Shown here: positions 17,501-24,523 of the stretch, in pieces
How positions within the stretch are numbered: position 1 is the first letter of the stretch
Layout: each line of letters starts with the position of its first letter
The notes under the pieces: generated by a model
Seen by the model: only the letters and a program-made list of their open reading frames with translations
What the model was told of the DNA's origin: nothing
Database searches by the model: none
Source: CAIQQQ01 sp040399685
Lineage (GTDB): Bacteria > Pseudomonadota > Alphaproteobacteria > Acetobacterales > Acetobacteraceae
Length of the DNA: 64,000 nucleotides
Direction of reading: 5' to 3'
Assembly (NCBI GenBank): GCA_040399685.1
Contig: JBBART010000001.1
Location: forward strand, 248,001-312,000
Translations under genes and position numbers: made by a program

Positions 17501-18135
17501 TCGGCGGGCATGGACTGTCGGGAACCGGGCCGAAGGCGGGTGGGCCGCTGTATCTGTGCCGGTTGATGCGGGAGCGGCCGTCGTCGTGCCTGCCACGCGG
17601 TGCCGCCCCGGCTGTGGCGGCGGTGTGGGCGGAGTGGCTCGCGCAGGCTGGCAAGACCGATGCAGCGCGGGTGTTTGCGTCCGATCTGGTGGAAACGCTG
17701 CGCGGCGTGGCGCTGGAACTGGATGGTCCTGTTGGCGAGCGCAACGAATACCGAATCGCGCCGCGTGGCATCGTGGCGTGCATCGCCGCCAGCCGCGATG
17801 CCCTGCTGGTTCAGGTCGGTGCCGTGCTGGCCACCGGGAATCGGGCGAGTGTGCGGATGGGGGCGCTTGGCGTGCTGCCGGGGCCGGTCGCGGGATGCGT
17901 GCAGGAAGTGGCGGATGTTCTGGCGGCCCCGTGCGATGTGGTGTTGTACGACGGCGATCAGGCCGGATTGCGCGCGCTTGGGGGCGTTCTGGCGCAGCGG
18001 GATGGCCCGATTGTTCCGGTCTACGTGGCCAATGCCACGGGGTGTTACCCTCTCGAATTCCTGGTGCGCGAATGTGCCATCAGCACCAATACGGCGGCGG
18101 CCGGGGGCAATGCGAATTTGATGATGATCGACTGA
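14551..18135 (+). CDS. putA: bifunctional proline dehydrogenase / L-glutamate gamma-semialdehyde dehydrogenase
   Basis: 1194 residues; the ATG at 14551 has AGGAG eight bases upstream. The proline dehydrogenase barrel covers residues about 80-480 (NIDAEEAYRLEMSL, RLVKGAYWDSEIKRAQ near 350, FATHNAYT, then HGMGEPLY and RRLLENGANSSFV). The aldehyde dehydrogenase part follows (ISPWNFPLAIF, FTGSTEVARL, catalytic Glu in AETGGQN near 785, catalytic Cys in GQRCSALR near 818). The last 190 or so residues form the extra C-terminal domain of long type-B PutAs. The N-terminal ribbon-helix-helix domain of trifunctional PutA is absent, so it cannot autorepress in the E. coli manner. It oxidises proline to glutamate, with electrons going to quinone. 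Confidence 0.96.
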   Translation: MPIIERRQSPLRDAVTAHTRAGEAECVRALLERATLPPAVVAQAEALARRLVEALRAKGTRGAVEGLVREYSLSSQEGVALLCLAEALLRIPDRATRDALIRDKIAHGDWHAHVGHSPSLFVNAATWGLVVTGRLVATSSEGGLSHALGRLIARSGEPVIRKGVDLAMRMMGEQFVTGQTIDAALANSRRLEAVGFRYSYDMLGEAAVTQEDALRYYAEYEKAIHAIGAASAGRGVVAGPGISIKLSALHPRYVRAQRERVMAELLPRLRALAVLARGYDIGLNIDAEEAYRLEMSLDLLEALCFQPTLDGWDGIGFVVQAYQKRAPFVLDCLIDLARRSGHRLMVRLVKGAYWDSEIKRAQMDGLEDFPVFTRKVHTDVSYLACARQLLAAPAEIFPQFATHNAYTAAAIHAMAGDGFQMGDYEFQCLHGMGEPLYEEVVGADRLNRPCRIYAPVGPHETLLAYLVRRLLENGANSSFVNRIQDPAVSVAELAADPVALVAASLPIGAPHPGIALPRDIFGPGRRNSAGIDLANEHQIAALAAAIRANAGRVWHAGAPGLGRDVRNPADHQDRVGTVVEADAACVDQAVAVAVGAAPAWAATPPAVRAGYLLRAADILETRVPDLIGLIVREAGKSYSNAVAEIREAVDFLRYYAADLRDHYPSGSHEPLGVVVCISPWNFPLAIFMGQVAAALASGNAVLAKPAEETPLIAAQAVAILHEAGVPADIVQLVPGAGDVGARLVADWRVQGVVFTGSTEVARLIQRQIATRLGDDGAPVPLIAETGGQNALVVDSSALAEQVVSDVLTSAFDSAGQRCSALRVLCLQEDAADRILAMLTGALAEMEIGNPDWLATDVGPVITAEARDSILAYIAEMDLKGFRLHQMKLPSICAHGTFVPPTIIELGSLSDLGAEVFGPVLHVVRFAREQMEPVVDAVNATGYGLTFGIHSRIDETIARLTARSQAGNIYVNRNLVGAVVGVQPFGGHGLSGTGPKAGGPLYLCRLMRERPSSCLPRGAAPAVAAVWAEWLAQAGKTDAARVFASDLVETLRGVALELDGPVGERNEYRIAPRGIVACIAASRDALLVQVGAVLATGNRASVRMGALGVLPGPVAGCVQEVADVLAAPCDVVLYDGDQAGLRALGGVLAQRDGPIVPVYVANATGCYPLEFLVRECAISTNTAAAGGNANLMMID

Positions 18136-18148
18136 TTATCCTGGCTGA

Positions 18149-18919
18149 TTATCCCGGCTGGGCCAGCCGGGCGAAGGCGAGCACGAACAAAACGACGCTG
18201 TTGAGCAGCAGCAGCGGCGGGCCGAGTGCGGTCATGGCCCGGCTCCAGGCCCGTCCGCCGGCCTGTCCGGCCACGCCCACGACCATCAGGCTTGGGGCGG
18301 TGCCAAGCCCGAACGCCAGCATCGCCACCGCCCCGCGCCAGGGCGCGCCGGTGGAGGCGGCAACCGCGAGGGCCGCATAGAGAAATCCGCAGGGCAGGAA
18401 GCCCAGTACGGCACCCAGTAAAAATCCGCCTGCCGGTCGGGTTCGGTCGATTCGGCGGGCCAGCGTTGCGATTTTCGTCGCCCAGGGGGCAGCACCTTGC
18501 GATGCCAGCCTGCCAAACGGTCGCCAGCCGGGGAAAAGCCGCCGCGTGGCCTGCGACAGGAACAGCATGGCGCCCAGGATCAGCAGCACGCTCGGCAGCC
18601 ACTGCGCCCCTGGCAAGGCGCCGGCGAGGCCGCCTGAGGCTGCCGCCAGGGCGCCGAGCAGGGCGTAGATCGACAGGCGACCGGCATGATAGGGCAGCAG
18701 AACGCCCTGCGTCAGCCGCTGCCGCTCGCACAGATGCGCTGCACTGATCCGTTGCATCCGGCTTGAGACCTGCGCCAGCACGAACGGGCCGCACATGGGC
18801 GCGCAATGCACCACGCTGCCCAGCAGCCCTGCCGTGAACAACGCTGCGAACAGGGCAGCGCCATTGCCAGGCCCATCAGGCCCGCACAACGCCAGCAGCA
18901 TCTGCAAATGATCGGTCAT
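18149..18919 (-). CDS. UreH/TauE-SafE-like multi-pass membrane protein next to the cbb3 operon
   Basis: 256 residues with about six or seven hydrophobic helices. The first helix ends with a Cys motif, VHCAPMCGPFVLAQ, and a later one has LGFLPCGFLYAAL. These paired Cys-Pro segments define the urease-accessory UreH/DsbD-like membrane domain, usually labelled sulfite exporter TauE/SafE. In many proteobacteria this protein is encoded beside ccoGHIS and is thought to help supply copper or thiol chemistry for oxidase maturation. Here it diverges from the cbb3 operon and shares its FNR/FixK box, so oxygen limitation probably controls both. True sulfite export is unlikely. Confidence 0.8.
   Translation of the reverse strand: MTDHLQMLLALCGPDGPGNGAALFAALFTAGLLGSVVHCAPMCGPFVLAQVSSRMQRISAAHLCERQRLTQGVLLPYHAGRLSIYALLGALAAASGGLAGALPGAQWLPSVLLILGAMLFLSQATRRLFPGWRPFGRLASQGAAPWATKIATLARRIDRTRPAGGFLLGAVLGFLPCGFLYAALAVAASTGAPWRGAVAMLAFGLGTAPSLMVVGVAGQAGGRAWSRAMTALGPPLLLLNSVVLFVLAFARLAQPG
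18153..18171. terminator. hairpin between convergent putA and the UreH/TauE-like gene
   Basis: CCCGGCTG (18153-18160) and CAGCCGGG (18164-18171) form an 8-bp stem with a 3-base loop. It sits 18 bp after the putA stop and inside the last codons of the convergent minus-strand gene. No T-run follows in the putA direction. A weak termination or mRNA-end role is possible. Confidence 0.4.
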
Positions 18920-18966
18920 ATCTGATTCATTTCGATTTTCATTGGAGCTTTCAGCGTCCGCTGTCT

Positions 18967-18980
18967 TTGACCTGTATCAA
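18967..18980. promoter_or_regulatory. FNR/FixK-type box (anaerobox) for the cbb3 operon
   Basis: TTGAC-CTGT-ATCAA: the half sites TTGA and TCAA are separated by six bases and match the FNR/FixK consensus TTGA-N6-TCAA exactly. The box lies 67 bp before the first + strand gene (19048) and 47 bp before the start of the divergent membrane protein (18919). It can therefore serve both directions. Confidence 0.85.
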
Positions 18981-19047
18981 TTCCAGGGACGCATCGATGT
19001 GCAACATTGCCCCATCTGATGACAGCCGGCGACCAAGGGGTACGCGT

Positions 19048-19260
19048 ATGAAGCACGAACCAGGAAACGTTATTGTGGGGGCGATGATGGTGCCGATGGG
19101 CCTGTTTGGCCTTCTCATCGCGTCGCGCGCCATGGATTCGGAGATGGCTCTGTTCGGCGCGAGCCTCACCGCCTTCGCAGCCATTTTCGGCTTCAGCCTG
19201 ATCAAGCGCCATTACGACCAGCTGGACGCCGCAAAGCAGGAGCATGCCGAGCATGGTTGA
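19048..19260 (+). CDS. small two-helix membrane protein leading the cbb3 operon
   Basis: 70 residues; the ATG at 19048 has AAGGGG seven bases before it, whereas the longer frame from 18967 begins inside the FNR box and is rejected. Two hydrophobic helices (GNVIVGAMMVPMGLFGLLIA and ALFGASLTAFAAIFGFSLI) are joined by a short acidic loop. They are followed by a charged tail (KRHYDQLDAAKQEHAEHG). No Cys and no recognised domain. It overlaps the ccoN start by eight bases. Position and size suggest an oxidase-associated subunit or assembly helper, but this is inference from location only. Confidence 0.75.
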   Translation: MKHEPGNVIVGAMMVPMGLFGLLIASRAMDSEMALFGASLTAFAAIFGFSLIKRHYDQLDAAKQEHAEHG

Positions 19261-20746
19261 CCTGGCAATGACAGCAGGCACGGCTGCGATGTCGCGGCCG
19301 GCGGCGCTGCACGCACCAGTGGATTACAACGAGGAGGTTGTTCGCAAATTCATGATCGCCTCGATGTTCTGGGCGATCATCGCATTCACTGTTGGGTTGT
19401 ATCTGGCCCTGGAACTCACTTGGCCTGATTTCAATCTCGGCTATTCCTTCACCAATTTCGGCAGGCTCCGGCCTGTCCACACCTCGGCCGCCATCTTTGC
19501 GTTCGGTGGCTCGATGCTGTTCGGCACCGGCATGCATGTGGTGCAGCGCACCTGCCGCGCCCGGTTGTTCGGCGGCACCGCGCTCGCGAATTTCGTGTTC
19601 TGGGGCTATCAGTTTTTCATCGTCATGGCAGCGCTCAGCTATGTGATGGGTTTCAGCCAGAGCCGGGAATACGCCGAGCCGGAATGGCATCTGGACCTTT
19701 GGCTGACCGTCATCTGGGTGCTGTTCGGCGTTATCTTCGTGGGCACCCTGCTGAAGCGGCAGGAGCCGCATATCTATGTCGCCAACTGGTTCTATCTGGC
19801 GTTCATCATCACCGTGGCCGTGCTGCATATCGGCAACAACCTGGCGGTGCCGGTGTCGTTCTTCGGCGCCAAGAGCTATTCGGCGTTCTCGGGCGTGCAG
19901 GATGCGATGATCCAGTGGTGGTATGGCCACAACGCCGTGGGCTTCTTCCTCACCGCGGGCTTCCTGGGCATGATGTATTACTTCATTCCCAAGGCGGCTG
20001 ACCGCCCGATCTTTTCGTATCGCCTGTCGATCGTGCATTTCTGGTCCTTGATCTTCCTCTATATCTGGGCCGGTCCGCATCATCTTCACTATACGTCGCT
20101 GCCGGATTGGACGCAGACGCTCGGCATGGCGTTCTCGATCATGCTGTGGATGCCGTCCTGGGGCGGGATGATCAACGGCCTGATGACGCTGTCCGGCGCG
20201 TGGGACAAGCTGCGCACCAACCCTGGCCTGCGCTTCTCCGTCACCGCCGTGGGCTTCTATGGCATGGCCACCTTCGAGGGGCCGGTGATGTCGATCCGCA
20301 CCGTCAACTCGCTGAGCCACTATACTGACTGGGGCATCGGCCACGTGCATTCCGGCGCGTTGGGATGGGTGGCGTTCATCTGCTTTGGCGCGATGTACTA
20401 CTTGATTCCGGTGCTGTGGAAACGTGAGGCGATGTATTCGCAGCGCCTGATGTCCTGGCATTACTGGATCGCGACGCTCGGCATCGTGTTCTACATCAGC
20501 GCGTTGTGGGTGTCTGGCATCATGCAGGGCCTGATGTGGCGCGCTTATGACAGCTTCGGTTTCCTTCAGTATTCGTTCGTGGAATCCGTGGTTGCCGTCC
20601 ATCCGTACTACATCATCCGCATGATCGGCGGTCTCTTCTTCCTGGCCGGAGCAATAATGATGGCGTTCAACATGTTCATGACCATCCGCGGTCCCGCGGC
20701 ACGCCCAGCCGGGCTGCCGGCCGGCGCCCTGATGGCGGGGGAGTAA
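19253..20746 (+). CDS. ccoN: cbb3-type cytochrome c oxidase subunit I
   Basis: 497 residues from the ATG at 19253, which has AGGAG ten bases upstream; the ATG at 19244 is too close to that site. It has twelve TM helices of the heme-copper oxidase catalytic subunit. Heme and copper ligands are visible in LRPVHTSAAIFAF, WWYGHNAVGFFLT, AGPHHLHYTSLPDW and GHVHSGALGW. It reduces oxygen to water at the low-spin heme b / heme b3-CuB site, and the cbb3 class has high oxygen affinity. It heads ccoNOQP, under the FNR/FixK box at 18967. Confidence 0.97.
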   Translation: MVDLAMTAGTAAMSRPAALHAPVDYNEEVVRKFMIASMFWAIIAFTVGLYLALELTWPDFNLGYSFTNFGRLRPVHTSAAIFAFGGSMLFGTGMHVVQRTCRARLFGGTALANFVFWGYQFFIVMAALSYVMGFSQSREYAEPEWHLDLWLTVIWVLFGVIFVGTLLKRQEPHIYVANWFYLAFIITVAVLHIGNNLAVPVSFFGAKSYSAFSGVQDAMIQWWYGHNAVGFFLTAGFLGMMYYFIPKAADRPIFSYRLSIVHFWSLIFLYIWAGPHHLHYTSLPDWTQTLGMAFSIMLWMPSWGGMINGLMTLSGAWDKLRTNPGLRFSVTAVGFYGMATFEGPVMSIRTVNSLSHYTDWGIGHVHSGALGWVAFICFGAMYYLIPVLWKREAMYSQRLMSWHYWIATLGIVFYISALWVSGIMQGLMWRAYDSFGFLQYSFVESVVAVHPYYIIRMIGGLFFLAGAIMMAFNMFMTIRGPAARPAGLPAGALMAGE

Positions 20747-20750
20747 GGCC

Positions 20751-21479
20751 ATGTTCGGCGGACGTTTCACCCACGCGACCATCGAGCGCAACGCGATCCT
20801 GTTGCTGATCCTGTCGCTCGTCACCATCACCATCGGCGGCATCGTCGAGGTTGTGCCCTTGTTCACGATCGAGACCACCGTGGAGCACGTGAAGGGCATC
20901 CGGCCCTACGCGCCGCTCGAACTGATGGGCCGCAACATCTATGTGCGCGAAGGCTGCTACTTGTGCCACAGCCAGCAGATCCGCAGCCTGAAGGACGAAG
21001 TGGAGCGTTACGGCCACTACAGCCTGGCGGCCGAGAGCATGTATGACCATCCGTTCCAATGGGGCTCCAAGCGCACCGGGCCTGATCTGGCGCGTGTTGG
21101 CGGTCGTTACTCGAACGATTGGCAGTATGCCCATCTGGCCAACCCGCGCGCCCTGGTGCCGGAGACGCTGATGCCGTCTTACGCGTTCCTGGCGGAGACG
21201 ACGGTGGACGACCGGATGATCGAGCAGCATCTGCGCACCAACCGTCAGGTGGGCGTGCCTTACACCGACGAGCAGGTGGCAAGTGCGCGGGACGATCTTC
21301 AGGCCCAGGCGAACCCCGAGGCGGACACGGCAGCGCTGATGACGCGCTACCCGAAGGCCAACATGGTGCCTGGCAACGGCAAGCGCGCCACTGAACTCGA
21401 TGCGTTGGTGGCCTATCTGCAGGTGCTCGGCACGATGGTCGACTTCGCTGACACCAGCACGGAAAGTCTGCAGCAATGA
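20751..21479 (+). CDS. ccoO: cbb3-type cytochrome c oxidase subunit II (monoheme)
   Basis: 242 residues: one N-terminal membrane anchor (residues about 12-35), then a periplasmic monoheme domain with the site C-Y-L-C-H in REGCYLCHSQQIR. GSKRTGPDLARVGGRYSNDWQYAHL and the PETLMPSY segment with the distal Met are characteristic of CcoO/FixO. It passes electrons from CcoP toward CcoN. It begins 4 bp after ccoN and overlaps ccoQ by four bases (ATGA). Confidence 0.97.
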   Translation: MFGGRFTHATIERNAILLLILSLVTITIGGIVEVVPLFTIETTVEHVKGIRPYAPLELMGRNIYVREGCYLCHSQQIRSLKDEVERYGHYSLAAESMYDHPFQWGSKRTGPDLARVGGRYSNDWQYAHLANPRALVPETLMPSYAFLAETTVDDRMIEQHLRTNRQVGVPYTDEQVASARDDLQAQANPEADTAALMTRYPKANMVPGNGKRATELDALVAYLQVLGTMVDFADTSTESLQQ

Positions 21480-21646
21480 GTGTGATCTGGGCGGTCATCG
21501 ACTGGATGCAGCTCTACGGCATTGTGGCCATGGTTGCTGTGTTCGTGGCGATCTTCGTGACGACCTACTGGCCTGGCCGCAAGGCCAGCGTCGAGCGGCA
21601 CGGTCTTATTCCCCTTGAGGACGACCGGGTGGAGGCAGGTAAATGA
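21476..21646 (+). CDS. ccoQ: cbb3-type oxidase small subunit CcoQ
   Basis: 56 residues. A single TM helix (IVAMVAVFVAIFVTTYW) is followed by P-G-R-K and an acidic tail (PLEDDRVEAGK), the usual CcoQ/FixQ pattern. It overlaps ccoO and ccoP by four bases on each side (ATGA), which confirms the frame. CcoQ stabilises the association of CcoP with the core complex. Confidence 0.9.
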   Translation: MSVIWAVIDWMQLYGIVAMVAVFVAIFVTTYWPGRKASVERHGLIPLEDDRVEAGK

Positions 21647-22521
21647 CAACTGAAATCGAGAGAGACAGCGTGACCGGCGTGGAGACCACCGGCCATGACT
21701 GGGACGGCATCAAGGAGCTGAACAATCCGCTGCCGAAATGGTGGCTGTATGTGTGGCTCACCTGCATCGTGTGGGCGATGGTGTGGTTCGTGCTGTTCCC
21801 GTCCATCCCGTTGGGCACCACCTATTGGCATGGCGTGCTGGGTTCGTCGACGCGCGCCAATGTGGCACGTGACCTCAAGGTGGTTGCCAGCCAGCGGGCC
21901 GGGGTGATGGACCGGATTTCCACGATGTCGTTTCAGCAGATCCGGGCCGATCCGGAACTGATGGCGGCGGCGCGCACGGCGGGGCGGATCAACTTCGCCA
22001 ACAACTGCCAGGCGTGTCATGGCGCGGGCGGCGGCGGCAGCATTGGCTATCCGGCCTTGGCGGCAGGGTCGTGGATCTGGGGCGGAACGCTGGAAGATAT
22101 CCAGCAGACCCTGACCTATGGCATCCGCAACGGGTTGGACCAGGCGCGCAACAGCGTGATGCCCAGCTTTGGCGTGGGCGGCATTCTGAAGCCGGCCGAG
22201 ATCGATCAGGTGGCTGACTTCGTGATGACGCTGTATGGCCAGCCGACGCCGAATGCCAAGCCGGCCGATGTGGCGGCAGGCAAGGCGTTGTTCGCTGAGA
22301 ACTGCGCCGCGTGCCATGGCGAGGAGGGCAAAGGCGGCCGGGCTGTCGGGGCGCCGAATCTGACAAGCCGGGTGCATCTGTATGGCGACACGCGGGCAGC
22401 CGTGGTGGGCCAGATCAACCAGCCGCATATGGGCGTGATGCCGAACTGGAACACGCGTCTGGATGTGGCGACAATCAAGACGCTGGCCTTGTATGTCCAC
22501 GATCTTGGCGGCGGCGAGTAA
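21643..22521 (+). CDS. ccoP: cbb3-type cytochrome c oxidase subunit III (diheme)
   Basis: 292 residues. The N-terminus has the conserved HDWDGIKELNNPLPKWW motif and a TM helix (residues about 30-55). Two cytochrome c domains follow, with heme sites C-Q-A-C-H and C-A-A-C-H. Distal Met ligands are probably in VMPSFG and GVMPNW. It accepts electrons from soluble cytochrome c and hands them to CcoO. ATGA overlap with ccoQ; ccoG starts 6 bp later. Confidence 0.96.
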   Translation: MTTEIERDSVTGVETTGHDWDGIKELNNPLPKWWLYVWLTCIVWAMVWFVLFPSIPLGTTYWHGVLGSSTRANVARDLKVVASQRAGVMDRISTMSFQQIRADPELMAAARTAGRINFANNCQACHGAGGGGSIGYPALAAGSWIWGGTLEDIQQTLTYGIRNGLDQARNSVMPSFGVGGILKPAEIDQVADFVMTLYGQPTPNAKPADVAAGKALFAENCAACHGEEGKGGRAVGAPNLTSRVHLYGDTRAAVVGQINQPHMGVMPNWNTRLDVATIKTLALYVHDLGGGE

Positions 22522-22527
22522 GGTAGA

Positions 22528-23997
22528 ATGGGCAAGATCAGTGCTGTCGATCGCAAGCTTCAACTGCAGCGTGAAGCCGCTGGAGAGCATTTGTATGCCA
22601 ATCGTATCCGGGTTTATCCCAAGGCCGTGCATGGCCCGGTGCGGCGCCTCAAATGGGCGGTGCTGATCTTTTGCCTCAGTGTTTATTACGTTCTGCCCTG
22701 GATACGGTGGGATCGGGGGATTGGCCGGCCGGATCAGGCGCTGTTGCTGGATATCTTCAATGAGCGTTTCTACATCTTCAATCTCGTGTTCTGGCCGCAG
22801 GATATTTACTACCTGACCGGGCTGATGATCCTGGGGGCGGTGGGGTTGTTCCTCGTCACCAGCCTGTTTGGCCGCGTGTGGTGCGGCTTCACCTGCCCGC
22901 AGACGGTGTGGACCGATTTGTTCATGTGGGTGGAACGCACCATTGAGGGCGATCGCAACGCCCGGATGCGGCGGGACGCGCAGCCGACAACGTTGGATAC
23001 GGTCTGGCGCAAGGTGCTGAAGCACGGGCTCTGGGTCGGGATCGCGTTTTGGACCGGCGGCGCGTGGATCATGTATTTCGTGAACGCGCCCAGTCTGGTG
23101 CGGGAGTTCTGGACCGGCACGGCCTCGTCGGAGGTGTATGTGTTCGTCGGGCTGTTCACCGCCCTGACCTATCTGCTGGCCGGCTGGGCGCGGGAGCAGG
23201 TGTGCACATATATGTGCCCATGGCCCCGCTTTCAGGCGGCGATGTTCGACGAGCAGAGCTTCATCGTCACCTATCAGGGCTGGCGCGGTGAGAAGCGTGG
23301 GCATGTGAAGGCGCAGGCAACGGAAAAGCTCGGCGACTGCATCGATTGCGGCGCCTGCGTGACGGCGTGCCCAACCGGTATCGACATCCGCGACGGCGTG
23401 CAGCTGGGCTGTATCGGCTGCGGCCTGTGCATCGATGCGTGTAACGACGTGATGGCCCGCACCGAGCGCAAGCCGTGGCTCATCACCTGGGACAGTCTGG
23501 CCCGTCAGTCGGCCAAGGCGGCCGGGCGGCACGAGCCGATCAAGCTGCTGCGGCCACGCACGATCATCTATGCCTCGGCGATGCTGATTGCGGTGCTGGT
23601 GATGGTGATTGCTTTGGCCAACCGGCCAACGATCGAGCTGTCCGTGTTGCAGGATCGCGCGCCTTTGTTTGTCCGCCAGGCTGACGGCCAGGTGCGCAAC
23701 GCCTATACCATCAAGATTGCCAACAAGACCCAGGCCGACACGGTGTTCGAATTGAGCCTGTCCGGGCTTCGGGACGGCACGATGGCGCTGGCCGAAAACA
23801 ATGTGGAACGCATTGCGGTTCTGCGCCTGCCGGTGGGCGCGGATCTGGTGGGCAGCTTCCGGGTGCTGCTGATGGCCCCGGACCAGGGGGCGGCTCATCC
23901 GGTGGTGTTCACGCTGCATGACAGCCGGACCGGTGAGACGACGACCCATACCGGCGCATTCCACGGGCCGGCCAGCGCGGCCGGGTCCAATCGTTGA
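22528..23997 (+). CDS. ccoG: CcoG/FixG ferredoxin-type membrane protein for cbb3 maturation
   Basis: 489 residues with about five TM helices. The Cys segment WCGFTCPQTVW near residue 115 is typical of FixG. Two 4Fe-4S ferredoxin motifs lie near residues 270-310: CIDCGACVTACP and CIGCGLCIDAC. A periplasmic Ig-like C-terminal domain (residues about 370-489) completes the family layout. It is known as a cupric reductase that supports copper delivery to CcoN. Start at 22528, 6 bp after ccoP. Confidence 0.95.
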   Translation: MGKISAVDRKLQLQREAAGEHLYANRIRVYPKAVHGPVRRLKWAVLIFCLSVYYVLPWIRWDRGIGRPDQALLLDIFNERFYIFNLVFWPQDIYYLTGLMILGAVGLFLVTSLFGRVWCGFTCPQTVWTDLFMWVERTIEGDRNARMRRDAQPTTLDTVWRKVLKHGLWVGIAFWTGGAWIMYFVNAPSLVREFWTGTASSEVYVFVGLFTALTYLLAGWAREQVCTYMCPWPRFQAAMFDEQSFIVTYQGWRGEKRGHVKAQATEKLGDCIDCGACVTACPTGIDIRDGVQLGCIGCGLCIDACNDVMARTERKPWLITWDSLARQSAKAAGRHEPIKLLRPRTIIYASAMLIAVLVMVIALANRPTIELSVLQDRAPLFVRQADGQVRNAYTIKIANKTQADTVFELSLSGLRDGTMALAENNVERIAVLRLPVGADLVGSFRVLLMAPDQGAAHPVVFTLHDSRTGETTTHTGAFHGPASAAGSNR

Positions 23998-24013
23998 AGA
24001 GGGTGGCACACAG

Positions 24014-24523
24014 ATGAACGCAATCAATCCGAACAGCTTCATGCCCACCCCGCCGCCGCCGCCCCGGCGGTCGCTGTGGCGCATGTTTCCGCTGGCCGTG
24101 ACGTTGAGCCTGGGCTTCGTGGTCGTGGTGAACAGCATCCTCGCCTGGGCTGCGATCAGCAGTTATCCCGGTGATGCGGTGCAGGACGATTTCGGCACCA
24201 GCAACCGCTATGATCAGGTGCTGGAGAAGGCCACCCGCCAGGCGGCGCTCGGCTGGGGTGTGCAGGCAAGCACGGAGTCCGGTCGTCCGGTGCTGGTGCT
24301 GAATGGCCCCGACGGGAAGCCGCTCGAACACGCCTCCATCACCGCCACGGCGTTGCGGCCTCTGGGGCCGCCGCAGACAATGCATCCGACATTCGTGGAG
24401 GCTGGACCCGGCATTTACCGCGCTGATGAGGTGCTGCCGCAGCAGGGCAACTGGGACCTGATGTTGCGGGTGGCGGTGGATGGCAAGACGCTCAGCGCGA
24501 CACGGCGGGTGTTGCTGAAGTGA
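24014..24523 (+). CDS. ccoH: CcoH/FixH cbb3 assembly protein
   Basis: 169 residues from the ATG at 24014; a longer frame starting at 23918 lies within ccoG and is not supported. A Pro-rich cytoplasmic start (PTPPPPPRR) is followed by one TM helix (residues about 20-45) and a periplasmic FixH domain. That domain includes QAALGWGVQAS and a beta-rich region ending AVDGKTLSATRRVLL. CcoH is a single-span protein that joins early assembly intermediates of the oxidase. It overlaps ccoI by four bases (GTGA). Confidence 0.9.
   Translation: MNAINPNSFMPTPPPPPRRSLWRMFPLAVTLSLGFVVVVNSILAWAAISSYPGDAVQDDFGTSNRYDQVLEKATRQAALGWGVQASTESGRPVLVLNGPDGKPLEHASITATALRPLGPPQTMHPTFVEAGPGIYRADEVLPQQGNWDLMLRVAVDGKTLSATRRVLLK

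Noticed and set aside
14200..17511. An 1103-codon open frame on the minus strand opposite the GMC and putA genes
   Set aside because: His/Arg/Pro-rich translation typical of antisense to GC-rich codons; putA on the other strand is unambiguous.
19244..19252. Earlier ATG for ccoN
   Set aside because: It lies one or two bases after the AGGAG sequence, too close to serve as its start; 19253 has proper spacing.
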